Shown in pieces: positions 46,937 to 55,345 of a stretch of DNA of 64,000 nucleotides. The stretch lies in assembly GCA_002791545.1 (NCBI GenBank), contig PFXG01000008.1, positions 62,001 to 126,000 on the forward strand, written 5' to 3'. Every line of letters begins with the position of its first letter. Positions within the stretch are counted from its first letter, which is position 1. The notes below the pieces were generated by a model. It ran no database searches and was not told the origin of the DNA. It saw only the letters and a list, made by a program, of their open reading frames with translations. The translations under genes were made by a program, and so were the position numbers. The DNA is from Zetaproteobacteria bacterium CG_4_9_14_3_um_filter_49_83 (GTDB taxonomy: Bacteria; Pseudomonadota; Zetaproteobacteria; Mariprofundales; Mariprofundaceae).

Positions 46937-47528
46937 CCGATTGGATTAATTGAATGGACGATACCTTTCTTATGATTTTCCCTTCTTTCTCAAGGCATTT
47001 TAAATTGCGGTAAAAAGTTTCATGCGCCAGGCCAAGCTGATAAGCCATATCTTTGTGTGTTAATTGCAGATGAACCTCATGTTTGGCATTGGCTTCAAGT
47101 TGGAAGTAGCTATACATGCGCTGTTTGGCTGAGCGAATATTTTTGATTTCAAGGAACGCACGCAACTTGCGTATTCTGTGGGCAAACAACGCGACTATCT
47201 CCATCATTATATCAGGGTCGCCCTTGAGGGCTGCAAGCAGGCTATTCCTGTCAAAGCAGGATAACTCCGCAGTTTGACTGTGTACGACTGCTGAACAGTG
47301 GTACATATCCGAGAACAGTGAGGCTTCTGCAAGAATATCGTTCTGAACAGCAACCTGTAAAACGATATCATCACCATCGATGCTATGACGAATCAACTTC
47401 ACCATTCCCTGGCACACGACATGAATATTCTCAACATGATCACCCTGACGAAACAGATGATCGCCCTTATGAAGGCGACGTTTTTTGTTCGGCATAAGGC
47501 GCTGGAGAATGGCTTCCGAATCATTCAT
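46932..47528 (-). CDS. Crp/Fnr family transcription regulator
   Basis: 198 residues. N-terminal cNMP-fold sensor (FRQGDHVENIHVVCQGMVKLI) with no FNR-type N-terminal Cys cluster, a dimer helix, and a helix-turn-helix around residues 156-180 (LTHKDMAYQLGLAHETFYRNL). Glu170 and Arg174 match the residues by which CRP and FNR contact the TGA core of their sites. Low-conserved phosphate cassette, so the signal may be NO, redox or haem rather than cAMP. Only 30 bp separate its start from the pump fragment. Probable partner of the adjacent cytochrome. Confidence 0.9.
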   Translation of the reverse strand: MNDSEAILQRLMPNKKRRLHKGDHLFRQGDHVENIHVVCQGMVKLIRHSIDGDDIVLQVAVQNDILAEASLFSDMYHCSAVVHSQTAELSCFDRNSLLAALKGDPDIMMEIVALFAHRIRKLRAFLEIKNIRSAKQRMYSYFQLEANAKHEVHLQLTHKDMAYQLGLAHETFYRNLKCLEKEGKIIRKVSSIQLIQSV

Positions 47529-47558
47529 GTATCAACAACCTCCAAAGGCAGACCTGCA

Positions 47559-47774
47559 CTCTTCAGCAACCCCTTGATCCTGATCGGCATCGCCAGCGAA
47601 CTGGCCCTGCTGGCAGCCATCGCCCTCACCCCGCTCGGCCATGCCATCTTCGGCACCGCCCCCTTCGATGCGGGCTACCTGCCGCTGATGCTGCTGTTCG
47701 GTGCCATCATCCTCGCCTGTGAAGAGGGCCGCAAATACCTCTACCGCAGTCGCGGCATCTTCAGCCTGGAGTGA
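47559..47774 (+). pseudogene. 3' fragment of a second P2C-type ATPase gene
   Basis: 216 bp aligning to 46085-46300 of the intact pump with a constant offset of 1474 and no gaps; I count 16 differences (about 93% identity). Nine codons differ silently and four change the residue; the stops differ (TAG and TGA). It starts in mid-gene, so it cannot make a pump. It forms a direct repeat with the 3' end of the intact gene and encloses the cytochrome and Crp/Fnr genes. Confidence 0.9.
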
Positions 47775-47836
47775 TGGGGGGGCGATCAAACTGCACATTT
47801 CGACAGTAATTTACGCGTGCTCGATTTTTCGCTGAT

Positions 47837-50137
47837 TCAGCAAATAATCTTCTCAACCGCAGCCAATAGCCTGTCCGGGGTATAGGGTTTCTCGATAAAG
47901 CCTTCGTATTTTTGCAATTCGAGCGGATGATCAAGCGATGCTTTGGAATAACCGGAAGCGATAAGTACCGGCAAGCGGGGAAACATCTTCCTGATATGGT
48001 GCAACGCTTCCTCTCCGCCCATCACAGGCATAGCCAGGTCCATGATAACCAGATCAATGCGCTGCAAATCGTGAGCAAGAAAATCTAGCGCCTCTTTTCC
48101 ATTACTGGCAGTAAACACCGTGTAGCCGCAAATTTTCAACATCTCAGCGCCAATCTCGCGAAGCTGTTGCTCATCATCCACCAGCAGCACATGGGTTACG
48201 GCAGCGCATGCGTCAGCTGCCTTATCCGTCAGCTCCCGCTGCACCAAACCACGTGTATCCATGTGCCGTTCTTGCGCATTAGTCGGTGCAGGCAGATAGA
48301 TGTGGAACGTCGTGCCTTTTCCCTGCTCACTATCCAGCCATAAAAAACCATCATGCTCTTTGATAATTCCGTAGACTGTAGCCAGTCCCAACCCAGTCCC
48401 TTTACCTACCTCTTTCGTGGTGAAAAACGGGTCAAAGATATTATCAATGATCGAAAGCGGAATGCCGCAACCATTATCAACAATGTCGATGTTGATGTAT
48501 TTCCCTTCTATAGCATCGGGATGCTTTTGCAGAAACGCACTGTCAATCAGGCGATTTTGTGCGCAGATAGTAATTTCAGCGTTTGCTGATTGCATCACAG
48601 CATCACGCGCATTAACCAGCAGATTAATCAGAACCTGATGTATCTGAGAATGATTCCCCAACACCTGCCATAAATCCTGATCTGTTCGCGTGTGAATAGT
48701 AATGCTGCGATCAAAGGTTTCCCTCAGCAGCCCTTCCACTTCTTTCACCAGAGCGATGATATTGATTGTCTCAATATGACCCTTTCCCTTGCGCGCAAAA
48801 CCCAACAGGTTCCGGGTCAGGTCTGCAGCCCGCTCACCCGCATTGATAATCGTATCAAACCGGCCAATTGAAAATGAATCGGATTCGGCCTGGCTCTTAC
48901 CCAGATGCGCTGATGAAAGAATGGCGGTCAGCAAGTTATTAAAATCGTGCGCGATACCGCCAGCAAGTGTGCCGATGGCCTCCATTTTCTGGGAATGCAG
49001 CAATTGATCCTCAAGACGGCGAATATCGGTAATGTCCTGAATGATACCCTCGAAACCGATAGGCTCGCCATGATCATCAAAGCGAACCCTTGACGTGAGC
49101 AGGGCCGTAATCGGTGTGCCATCGAGCTTGACGTAGTCAATCTCGCGCTCCTTAACCTCAACCTTTTGCAGCAGCTCATCGATCATCTGACAACGTTGTT
49201 CCGCCTCCCTGTACAAGATGCTTCCCTGCTCAATCATGGCCTCACGACTGCTATAACCGAACAGTTCGACCATGGCATCGTTACAATCGATGAGCTTACC
49301 ATCGAGGTTGTTGATATAAAGGGGTTGCGCAATATTCTCGAACAATTCCCTGAACTTACGCTCTGATCGCTCCAGTTCGATAGTTTTGTTGCTGATTTCC
49401 ACATTCTGCCGCCGCAACGATGCGGCCATAGCGTTAAAGTTTGTTGCCAGTTGCTCGATCTCATCGTGCGATTGCACCTCTATAGAAAAATCCAGATCGC
49501 CGGCACCAATCCTGATAGCACCCTGAGAAAGGGCCCGAATCGGCCTTGTCATGCGTCGTATCGGGAAATACAACAATAGGCAGGCGATTATAATCATCAG
49601 CGGGGTTACCCACAGCGTGGTAGTGAGGGAGCGTTGCCACTGCCTGGTAATATCGCTGGTGGAAAGACCCATGCGCAAATATCCCGCAATTTCGTGATTA
49701 TCCAACAATACAGGAGCCAGAAATTCCTGATAGGCCTCGCCGTCTTTAGCGTAGGAAACTTCACCGCCCGGCATAAAACCCTGCCGGGCAGCCGATAAAT
49801 CGCTATCGGAAAGTTGCTTGCGCTTACGATCACCGGACTGAAACAAGACGCTGCCGTTCTCCAGATAAACGTCGATAAAAAGAACATGCGGAAGGTTCTG
49901 TATACCCGAACAAACCTGCTCGACAAAATGCGCGTCTTCCAGAACCACGCCAAGACGCGCGCCATTACTGAGTCCTTCGGCCAGTGAACGAGCCTGTTCA
50001 GTCAGTGCATCATGCAACGCCCGGTTCTGGCTGATCAGAAAATAAGTTGCGGCACTTGCCATAATGGCAGCCACTAGCAGTGCAACCAGCAGAAAGATTC
50101 TGCTGCCGAAAGCGTTTAATGAAAGCACTGAAGGCAT
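47837..50137 (-). CDS. Hybrid sensor histidine kinase with HAMP, PAS and C-terminal receiver
   Basis: 766 residues from ATG 50137, six bases after AGGTG (GTG at 50146 is adjacent to the previous stop). Order: membrane helix (about 10-32), periplasmic sensor to about 170, second helix, HAMP, PAS ([20 protein letters not shown]), HisKA with the phospho-His in [15 protein letters not shown], HATPase (NGCGIP, GTGLGLA) and a receiver with Asp in [12 protein letters not shown]. No output-domain regulator is beside it. Likely senses the ligand bound by the upstream binding protein (inference from the operon). Confidence 0.93.
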   Translation of the reverse strand: MPSVLSLNAFGSRIFLLVALLVAAIMASAATYFLISQNRALHDALTEQARSLAEGLSNGARLGVVLEDAHFVEQVCSGIQNLPHVLFIDVYLENGSVLFQSGDRKRKQLSDSDLSAARQGFMPGGEVSYAKDGEAYQEFLAPVLLDNHEIAGYLRMGLSTSDITRQWQRSLTTTLWVTPLMIIIACLLLYFPIRRMTRPIRALSQGAIRIGAGDLDFSIEVQSHDEIEQLATNFNAMAASLRRQNVEISNKTIELERSERKFRELFENIAQPLYINNLDGKLIDCNDAMVELFGYSSREAMIEQGSILYREAEQRCQMIDELLQKVEVKEREIDYVKLDGTPITALLTSRVRFDDHGEPIGFEGIIQDITDIRRLEDQLLHSQKMEAIGTLAGGIAHDFNNLLTAILSSAHLGKSQAESDSFSIGRFDTIINAGERAADLTRNLLGFARKGKGHIETINIIALVKEVEGLLRETFDRSITIHTRTDQDLWQVLGNHSQIHQVLINLLVNARDAVMQSANAEITICAQNRLIDSAFLQKHPDAIEGKYINIDIVDNGCGIPLSIIDNIFDPFFTTKEVGKGTGLGLATVYGIIKEHDGFLWLDSEQGKGTTFHIYLPAPTNAQERHMDTRGLVQRELTDKAADACAAVTHVLLVDDEQQLREIGAEMLKICGYTVFTASNGKEALDFLAHDLQRIDLVIMDLAMPVMGGEEALHHIRKMFPRLPVLIASGYSKASLDHPLELQKYEGFIEKPYTPDRLLAAVEKIIC

Positions 50138-50146
50138 CCCAGGCAC

Positions 50147-51073
50147 CTAATAAACATGCTTTGCCGCTTGCAGCAGCTCTCCGGGTACCTGAATACCCAA
50201 GGCCTTCGCCACCTTCATGTTGATGGAAAAATCGACATCACGTGCCATTTCAATTGGGATACTGCCGGGCTTTACCCCATTCATTATGCGATTGGACAGC
50301 TCACCGGCCTGACGTCCCAGCGAGCGGTTCTGGACCGTAAAGGCAAACAGTGCTCCGGCCCGCACATATTTATCAGAGAGGCCAATCAGCGCCTTATTGT
50401 TCTCTTGTGAAGCAAAAAAAAGATAACGAACCAGATCTTTGGAACGCATAAAATGATCGGGCACCATCCAGTAGGCCTGATTACGATCCATGACCATTTC
50501 AAGATAATGCTCTGCCTCTTTTTCTGATAACGCCGACTGCGCATCCATCTCAATATTGTGCTTCGTTAATGCTGCTTCACCCAGTTTAATCAGACTACCG
50601 CTTTCTTCCGGGGCGTAGACCACCCCTACATGCCTGACGCTCGGCATCAGGGAGTCCAATGTTTTCATCTGCCGTTCCGGTGACACATTCATCGCCACGC
50701 CGGTCAGATTCTCATAATGTTGCTTGAGCTTGTCATGGGGGCTGAGCACCATACTGAACAGAATCGGGATATCAGTAATTTTTCCTGCCAATGCTGCAAG
50801 CGCTTCGCCACCAATGACCAGAATCTGATCCGGTCGCCGTGCACGAATACCAGGAATAAGCGCCTGCTCGTCAGAGATGTCACCATCTTCCCGGCGCTCG
50901 AAAACCTTAATACTGGCATCGGATGCTTCCTTGAAACCGGCCAGCGCCTCAACATAAGGGCGAATGTTAGGGTCGAGTAAAACCACAACTTCCTTAGCTT
51001 CAATTTCACCTGTGCCGCCAAGATATAAGGCAACCAGCAACATGCCACAGACAGTCCTGCACCACATACTCAT
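50147..51073 (-). CDS. ABC-type substrate-binding protein (PF04392-like) without its transporter
   Basis: 308 residues, signal peptide (VCGMLLVALYLGGTGEIEA), then a two-lobe periplasmic-binding fold: DPNIRPYVEALAGF, LVIGGEALAALAG, LMPSVRHVGVVYAP, KALIGLSDKYVRAGALFAF. It fits the ABC_sub_bind family (PF04392). No permease or ATPase gene lies anywhere near. Its ATG overlaps the TonB-receptor stop (ATGA) and it abuts the kinase gene, so all three are one operon. The ligand is unknown. Confidence 0.88.
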   Translation of the reverse strand: MSMWCRTVCGMLLVALYLGGTGEIEAKEVVVLLDPNIRPYVEALAGFKEASDASIKVFERREDGDISDEQALIPGIRARRPDQILVIGGEALAALAGKITDIPILFSMVLSPHDKLKQHYENLTGVAMNVSPERQMKTLDSLMPSVRHVGVVYAPEESGSLIKLGEAALTKHNIEMDAQSALSEKEAEHYLEMVMDRNQAYWMVPDHFMRSKDLVRYLFFASQENNKALIGLSDKYVRAGALFAFTVQNRSLGRQAGELSNRIMNGVKPGSIPIEMARDVDFSINMKVAKALGIQVPGELLQAAKHVY

Positions 51074-53070
51074 TTAAGCGAATAGCTCGCTTCAGCCATT
51101 ATAGTTCGACCAGGACGCGGATAACCGGCAGGAATACCAGCCGCAACAACGGTCGGATCGCTCACGTTGGCATCGAACAGGTTATGCGCTTTCAAGGAAA
51201 GTTCGAGGTTACGGACAAGCTTTGTAGAACTAACAGTAAAATCGACCAGCGTTGTCGAAGCCGCCGGAGCGCGGGTATCACCAACAGCTCTTGGCCGCTG
51301 CCCATCCCAACGCAATCCGGTATTGATGTTAATTAAATCATCAAAGCAACCGGCGTTGATACCGGCTTTGAAACGTTGGCGAGGAACATCCGGCAGCACC
51401 GATTGAGTCAGTTTGTCACGTGAGTGATACCAGGCGTAATTAAGATAACCGTAGAGATGTTCGCGCCAGTCGCTTTTGAGTTCTGTCTCAACACCCCAGA
51501 TGGTTGCGCCGCTCTTATTTATGCTTAACGGAGACCCCTGGACGATTTGATCCCGAAATAAGTTGTGGAACAGATTGCTGCTGAGCTGGTAGTTGGGATT
51601 AATTTTCCAGGTGATACCAGCCTCAATGGTCTGCATTTTCTCCGGCTTGAGATTAGGGTTACCAACCGCTGAAGGGTTATTGATTTCATACATCTCCAGG
51701 AAACTTGGCGCACGGAATGCACTGCCGAAAAGCAACTTGATGTCCACCATATCGCTGGCAGTCCACACCACCGCAAATCTGGGGTTGAGCGTATTACCAA
51801 GGTCATTGTAATGGTCATAACGAATTCCGGCAGTAACAGACAGCGCGTTGAAGGCGGTCCACTCATCCTGCAAATAAGTGGCAAACACCTTACGTTTGGC
51901 CGACTGGTTGTGATTGAAGGCGGATGTGACATCAACACCGTTAACAGTGTGTACAACATCATATTGACGTTGAAAATCCTGCACAACTCCGACCGTCATA
52001 TCATGGTGTTCAAACGGAGAAAAACGCGCCTTCACCTCACCCGACCAGGTTTGGTTTTTCAGTAGCGGATGGCCGGTGGTGAAGCCGGGAAAGCCGATGT
52101 ACCAGTTAGCATCCCACCAGAACTGATCTAGCGCGATGTTCGTCTCAACATCCACGCCGCCTATGCGATCCTTATAGGTCAGGCTGCCGTAAGCCTGTTT
52201 GTTATGGGTGCGCGTAGTACCGGGATCAATGAAATTTGTAATCGCCAGGGGTGTGCCACGTTGTTTGTCCAGGTAAAGTCCCGAAAAGCTGAACTTGCCA
52301 TATTCGCCATTGAGATAGGCAGTATCGGTGGTGCGCCAGAAGTTGGTGTAGCCTCTGGCACCGGCTGCATCAGCAGGCACAAATCGACGGCTGCCATTGG
52401 TATCAAGGCGATCATAGGAAAGCACCATGCCAGCCCCGTTGTCGCCCAATGCACCCAGCAGATTGGCATGGCTGCGCTGATTGTTACCGCCACCACCTTT
52501 GAGGGTTACGCCTTCAACATCACCGATTTTTTTCATGATAATATTGATAACACCAACAAATGCGTTGGCCCCATAAAGAGCTGAACCAGGCCCACGAATT
52601 ACTTCGATACGCTTGATTTGCTCGATCGGAAATTCATCATAAAGATGATTAAAGCTACCGAAAAACGGACTGTTGACGCGGTGACCATCAATCATCAACA
52701 GCACCTTCTCCATGCGGGATTTAATACCACGCACCTCGATGTCCGATTCGGTGGAAATATTATTGAGGTAGCTGTAACCGAAGCCGGGAATGGTCACCAG
52801 AGCATCGAAAATGTTGCGAGCACCCATCTCTCTAAGCTGTTTATCACTAATAACGGTGGCGATAGCCGGGGCCTTGCCAAGCGTCTGTGTCGACTGCGAG
52901 GCAGAAATAAACAACTCCTCTTCGGAGAACAGCAATGCCAGATCATTGCCAGCCTGACCGCCCGATGTCGCCAGAAGCAGTTCATCCTGCGCCAAAACGT
53001 CATTGGGCAGCAAAGCGCAACAGCTGAAAAGAGTCATAAAAACAGCAATATTACCGCAGCCTTTTCTCAC
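51070..53070 (-). CDS. TonB-dependent outer-membrane receptor
   Basis: 666 residues, start GTG. Signal peptide ending around NDVLA-QDE. A plug domain is clear (APAIATVISDKQLREMGARNIFDALVTIPGFG-like; short motifs ATVISDKQL, VEVIRGPGSALYGANAFVGVINI read as RGPGSALYG), followed by a 22-strand barrel ending in an aromatic-poor final strand (AEASYSLK). It imports a ligand too large for porins, driven by TonB. The ligand cannot be read from sequence. First gene of the operon; promoter at 53210. Confidence 0.95.
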   Translation of the reverse strand: MRKGCGNIAVFMTLFSCCALLPNDVLAQDELLLATSGGQAGNDLALLFSEEELFISASQSTQTLGKAPAIATVISDKQLREMGARNIFDALVTIPGFGYSYLNNISTESDIEVRGIKSRMEKVLLMIDGHRVNSPFFGSFNHLYDEFPIEQIKRIEVIRGPGSALYGANAFVGVINIIMKKIGDVEGVTLKGGGGNNQRSHANLLGALGDNGAGMVLSYDRLDTNGSRRFVPADAAGARGYTNFWRTTDTAYLNGEYGKFSFSGLYLDKQRGTPLAITNFIDPGTTRTHNKQAYGSLTYKDRIGGVDVETNIALDQFWWDANWYIGFPGFTTGHPLLKNQTWSGEVKARFSPFEHHDMTVGVVQDFQRQYDVVHTVNGVDVTSAFNHNQSAKRKVFATYLQDEWTAFNALSVTAGIRYDHYNDLGNTLNPRFAVVWTASDMVDIKLLFGSAFRAPSFLEMYEINNPSAVGNPNLKPEKMQTIEAGITWKINPNYQLSSNLFHNLFRDQIVQGSPLSINKSGATIWGVETELKSDWREHLYGYLNYAWYHSRDKLTQSVLPDVPRQRFKAGINAGCFDDLININTGLRWDGQRPRAVGDTRAPAASTTLVDFTVSSTKLVRNLELSLKAHNLFDANVSDPTVVAAGIPAGYPRPGRTIMAEASYSLK

Positions 53071-53178
53071 CAGCTCCCCCTCGAGTTCTTATTCATCAGA
53101 CGGATGCAACGCTTTTGCACACCCGCCAACCGCCTTGCCGTTGCTCGGACATCATACAATCAACGCGGACTTTGTCCA

Positions 53179-53207
53179 TGAAACAGCTATGCTTTTGCAT
53201 TGTTTCA
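53179..53207. promoter_or_regulatory. Inverted repeat at the transcription start of the TonB operon
   Basis: TGAAACA (53179-53185), then ATGC-TTTT-GCAT (53189-53200) and TGTTTCA (53201-53207): two nested arms with a 3-base bulge. It directly follows the -10 box of the predicted minus-strand promoter. It could be a repressor operator or a hairpin at the mRNA 5' end. Confidence 0.45.
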
Positions 53208-53209
53208 GC

Positions 53210-53238
53210 ATCATATTTACAAGTCACAGCCGGGACAA
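53210..53238 (-). promoter_or_regulatory. Sigma-70 promoter of the TonB receptor operon
   Basis: On the minus strand: -35 TTGTCC (53238-53233, 4 of 6), 17-bp spacer, -10 TATGAT (53215-53210, 5 of 6). Located 140 bp upstream of the receptor start, giving a leader of about 130 nt. Confidence 0.6.
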
Positions 53239-53301
53239 TAAAAGTAGTTGAACGCTTCTTTCACAACTTGACCGGGATCAACCCGGGGTTTCAGCAGTAC
53301 G

Positions 53302-53628
53302 TTAAAACATATCCGTTTTCAAAGGCAATTGTTTGCCTAACCATATCGCATAATCATCGTGATCACGCTGATCATCACCGGAAACAGGATGCACCAGCAC
53401 ACTCAAGCCGCTTCGACATTTGGCCAGCCATGGCACCAGCTCACAAAATTCAATGGCAGAAAAAGACAACTGGCAACTCCACTCGGGGTGTGGGCCAATG
53501 GCTTTCCGGTGCATGTGACCGACAGAAATTTTGAAGCGTTGATCAGCCCGTTCACACAGCGCTCTGGCCTGCTCGAAAGTATCCGCGTTGAAATAAATAT
53601 GGGCGTGGTAAACCGGGAATACCGGCAC
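53302..53628 (-). CDS. DOPA 4,5-dioxygenase family protein
   Basis: 108 residues, GTG start three nt after the rpoH stop with an AGGAAGAG stretch upstream. Conserved His motifs YHAHIYF, GPHPEWS and LVHPVSGDDQRDHDDYAIWLG (short motif HPVSGDD) match PF08883, extradiol-type dioxygenase-like proteins known from fungal betalain or bacterial unknown pathways. No catechol pathway genes are nearby, so the substrate is unknown. Tight coupling to rpoH suggests heat-shock co-expression. Confidence 0.85.
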   Translation of the reverse strand: MPVFPVYHAHIYFNADTFEQARALCERADQRFKISVGHMHRKAIGPHPEWSCQLSFSAIEFCELVPWLAKCRSGLSVLVHPVSGDDQRDHDDYAIWLGKQLPLKTDMF

Positions 53629-53629
53629 T

Positions 53630-54568
53630 TCAAGTCTCTTCCTGCAAATGGCTCAGGGCCGTTTTCAGCTTCTTCATGGCCCGCGCTTCCAATTGACGCA
53701 CGCGTTCAATGGACACCCCAAGCTCCTCGGCCAGATCTTTCAGGGTTTCTGGCTCTTCATTAAGCCTGCGACGTTCAATAATCAATCGATCACGATCCGA
53801 CAACTGACGCAGCGCGCCGTGTAATGCATCCATTTGATGCTGTTCCCAATTTGCATCCACCACTTGCTGTTCCGGTGAAGCTCCCGGCGCGGGCAACGCC
53901 ATCGCCATCGTGGAACCATCTTCAGTTTCGGCATCAAGCGACAAGTCCGGTTGCAGAAATGCCTGCGCCACCCCCTGGAATTCACTGCTGGTGATGCCGT
54001 ATTCCTTGGCAATTTCATCATCCAGACGCCCTTCAATCGCGGCAATGGCGTGCTTGGCTTTTTGCAGACCGGCAAAGACACGTCGCTGCAATTTATTGGT
54101 GCCCATTTTGACTATGCTCCATGAGCGTAAAATATAGTCGTGAATCGACGCACGCACCCACCATGAAGCATAAGTCATCAAACGAAAGCCACGCTCGGGA
54201 TCAAAACGTTTAATCGCCTGCATCAGGCCAAGCGTACCTTCCTGAATCAGATCCATTTCTGACAAACCAAAATGCCGATACTCGCGCGCAATGGCAGCCA
54301 CACCATGCAGATTACTCATCACCAGTTGCTGCGCGGCTGTGAAATCTTTGTCGTCGATCCATTTGCGGATCAACTCCATTTCTTCTTCTCGACTTAATTT
54401 CGGAATACGACGCAGTTCGCGATACCACAAATCCAGACTGGATAGCTCACCACGCTGATACGGAACAAGGCTGGTGCTCTCCGTGAATGAGGGTTCAATA
54501 ATGATGTCGGGTTGATCGGGCTGCTTGTCATCCTGCATGGACTGATCATAGGGTTCGTCACCGGCCAT
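53630..54568 (-). CDS. rpoH: Heat-shock sigma factor RpoH (sigma-32)
   Basis: 312 residues (E. coli 284). Region 2 is clear (EYRHFGLSEMDLIQEGTLGLMQAIKRFDPERGFRLMTYASWW, short motifs DLIQEGTLGLM, FRLMTYASWWV), as is region 4 helix-turn-helix (TLKDLAEELGVSIERVRQLE). The RpoH-specific segment between 2 and 3 (ILRSWSIVKMGTNKLQRRVF) with KLQR is present. It directs RNA polymerase to heat-shock promoters. About 40 extra acidic residues precede region 1.2. Confidence 0.95.
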   Translation of the reverse strand: MAGDEPYDQSMQDDKQPDQPDIIIEPSFTESTSLVPYQRGELSSLDLWYRELRRIPKLSREEEMELIRKWIDDKDFTAAQQLVMSNLHGVAAIAREYRHFGLSEMDLIQEGTLGLMQAIKRFDPERGFRLMTYASWWVRASIHDYILRSWSIVKMGTNKLQRRVFAGLQKAKHAIAAIEGRLDDEIAKEYGITSSEFQGVAQAFLQPDLSLDAETEDGSTMAMALPAPGASPEQQVVDANWEQHQMDALHGALRQLSDRDRLIIERRRLNEEPETLKDLAEELGVSIERVRQLEARAMKKLKTALSHLQEET

Positions 54569-54646
54569 TACAAGGGTATCAGCCGCTTATGTCAGAACGC
54601 CCCCTACAAAAATCGTTACGCACAAACGTTCTGACCCTAAACAACA

Positions 54647-54670
54647 CGACCCCGCCAAAAGGCAGGGTCG
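54647..54670 (-). terminator. Weak hairpin terminator after the second Spy-like gene
   Basis: Ten-base arms CGACCCCGCC / GGCAGGGTCG around AAAA; on the minus strand the only imperfect pair is a G-T wobble. There is no long T-tract, so it may need Rho. It lies 28 bp after the Spy-like stop. Confidence 0.5.
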
Positions 54671-54697
54671 CAAGCAATCGCAAATAGAAAGTGTTAT

Positions 54698-55162
54698 TTA
54701 AAAACGCGGGCCCTGTTCACGTTTGGAGGATTTACGATCACGACGCTCCTGAGCCAGCTGATGGGCTTTTTCTCGTTGTTCAGGCGTCAGAATCGCATCG
54801 GTCTGCGCTCTGGTTTTTGCATGCTGCCTGATTGATGCCGCCACCAGTTTGCCTTGCTCATCGGCAAGTTTTGCTACGGCCTGATCATAACCATTATCCG
54901 CAGGATTCAGCTGGCGAATAGCTTCATGATTTTCTTTCATAGCATCACGATTTTTTTTCATTTCCGGTTTAGCTTCACTGTGAATTTTTTTGAACTGCTC
55001 TTTTTGCTCCTGACTCAAATTCAGTTCCGTGGCCATGCGTTCGAAACCTTTAGCACCACACTCAGCGGCTTTGCCCTGATCACCGGCAATAGCAATGCCG
55101 GAAATCGTCAGACCCAGTGCCGCCATAAGTGGTAGATAAAATATTTTTGCTGTTACGTTCAT
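54698..55162 (-). CDS. Spy/CpxP family periplasmic protein (LTXXQ)
   Basis: 154 residues from ATG 55162, seven bases after AAGGAG; the longer frame upstream has no signal. Signal peptide (IFYLPLMAALGLTISGIAIA-G). Two LTXXQ-type motifs, LNLSQEQKEQF and ILTPEQREKAH, in an all-helical protein. Family: Spy is a chaperone for unfolded periplasmic proteins; CpxP binds the kinase CpxA and keeps it silent. It is divergent from a CpxR-type regulator, the same arrangement as cpxP-cpxRA in E. coli. Confidence 0.9.
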   Translation of the reverse strand: MNVTAKIFYLPLMAALGLTISGIAIAGDQGKAAECGAKGFERMATELNLSQEQKEQFKKIHSEAKPEMKKNRDAMKENHEAIRQLNPADNGYDQAVAKLADEQGKLVAASIRQHAKTRAQTDAILTPEQREKAHQLAQERRDRKSSKREQGPRF

Positions 55163-55245
55163 ATTGAACTCCTTTTTTCCTGAATACCTGCGTGCCCAAT
55201 TGGCCGTCGCGGTATGGCCAATGCTGATGTGAGGATTGTTAATGT

Positions 55246-55264
55246 GCTGACAATCAATGTCAGC
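55246..55264. promoter_or_regulatory. Perfect inverted repeat in the Spy/CpxR-like intergenic region
   Basis: GCTGACA (55246-55252), ATCAA, TGTCAGC (55258-55264): seven-base perfect arms. It lies between the divergent starts at 55162 and 55346. Could be an operator for a dimeric repressor. Confidence 0.35.
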
Positions 55265-55277
55265 AAAACGCAAAAAA

Positions 55278-55295
55278 GTGTTAAGATTGTGTAAA
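55278..55295. promoter_or_regulatory. OmpR/CpxR-like direct repeat
   Basis: GTGTTAA (55278-55284) and GTGTAAA (55289-55295) repeat with an 11-bp period, a spacing used by OmpR-family regulators. It resembles the repeat at 1183-1197 in the first Spy locus, and likely binds the regulator encoded next to it. Confidence 0.45.
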
Positions 55296-55345
55296 ACTCA
55301 CCACTTTTGGCTTTCAGCGCACTTATTTCATGGCATGATCACGAC

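Noticed and set aside
47385-47774. Plus-strand frame that joins antisense of the Crp gene to the pump fragment
   Set aside because: Its first half runs against the real Crp/Fnr gene and the second half is the pump fragment; it is not a functional fusion.
53071-53301. Cobalamin riboswitch or Fur box ahead of the TonB receptor
   Set aside because: No B12-box-like or GATAATGATAATC-like sequence was found on either strand.
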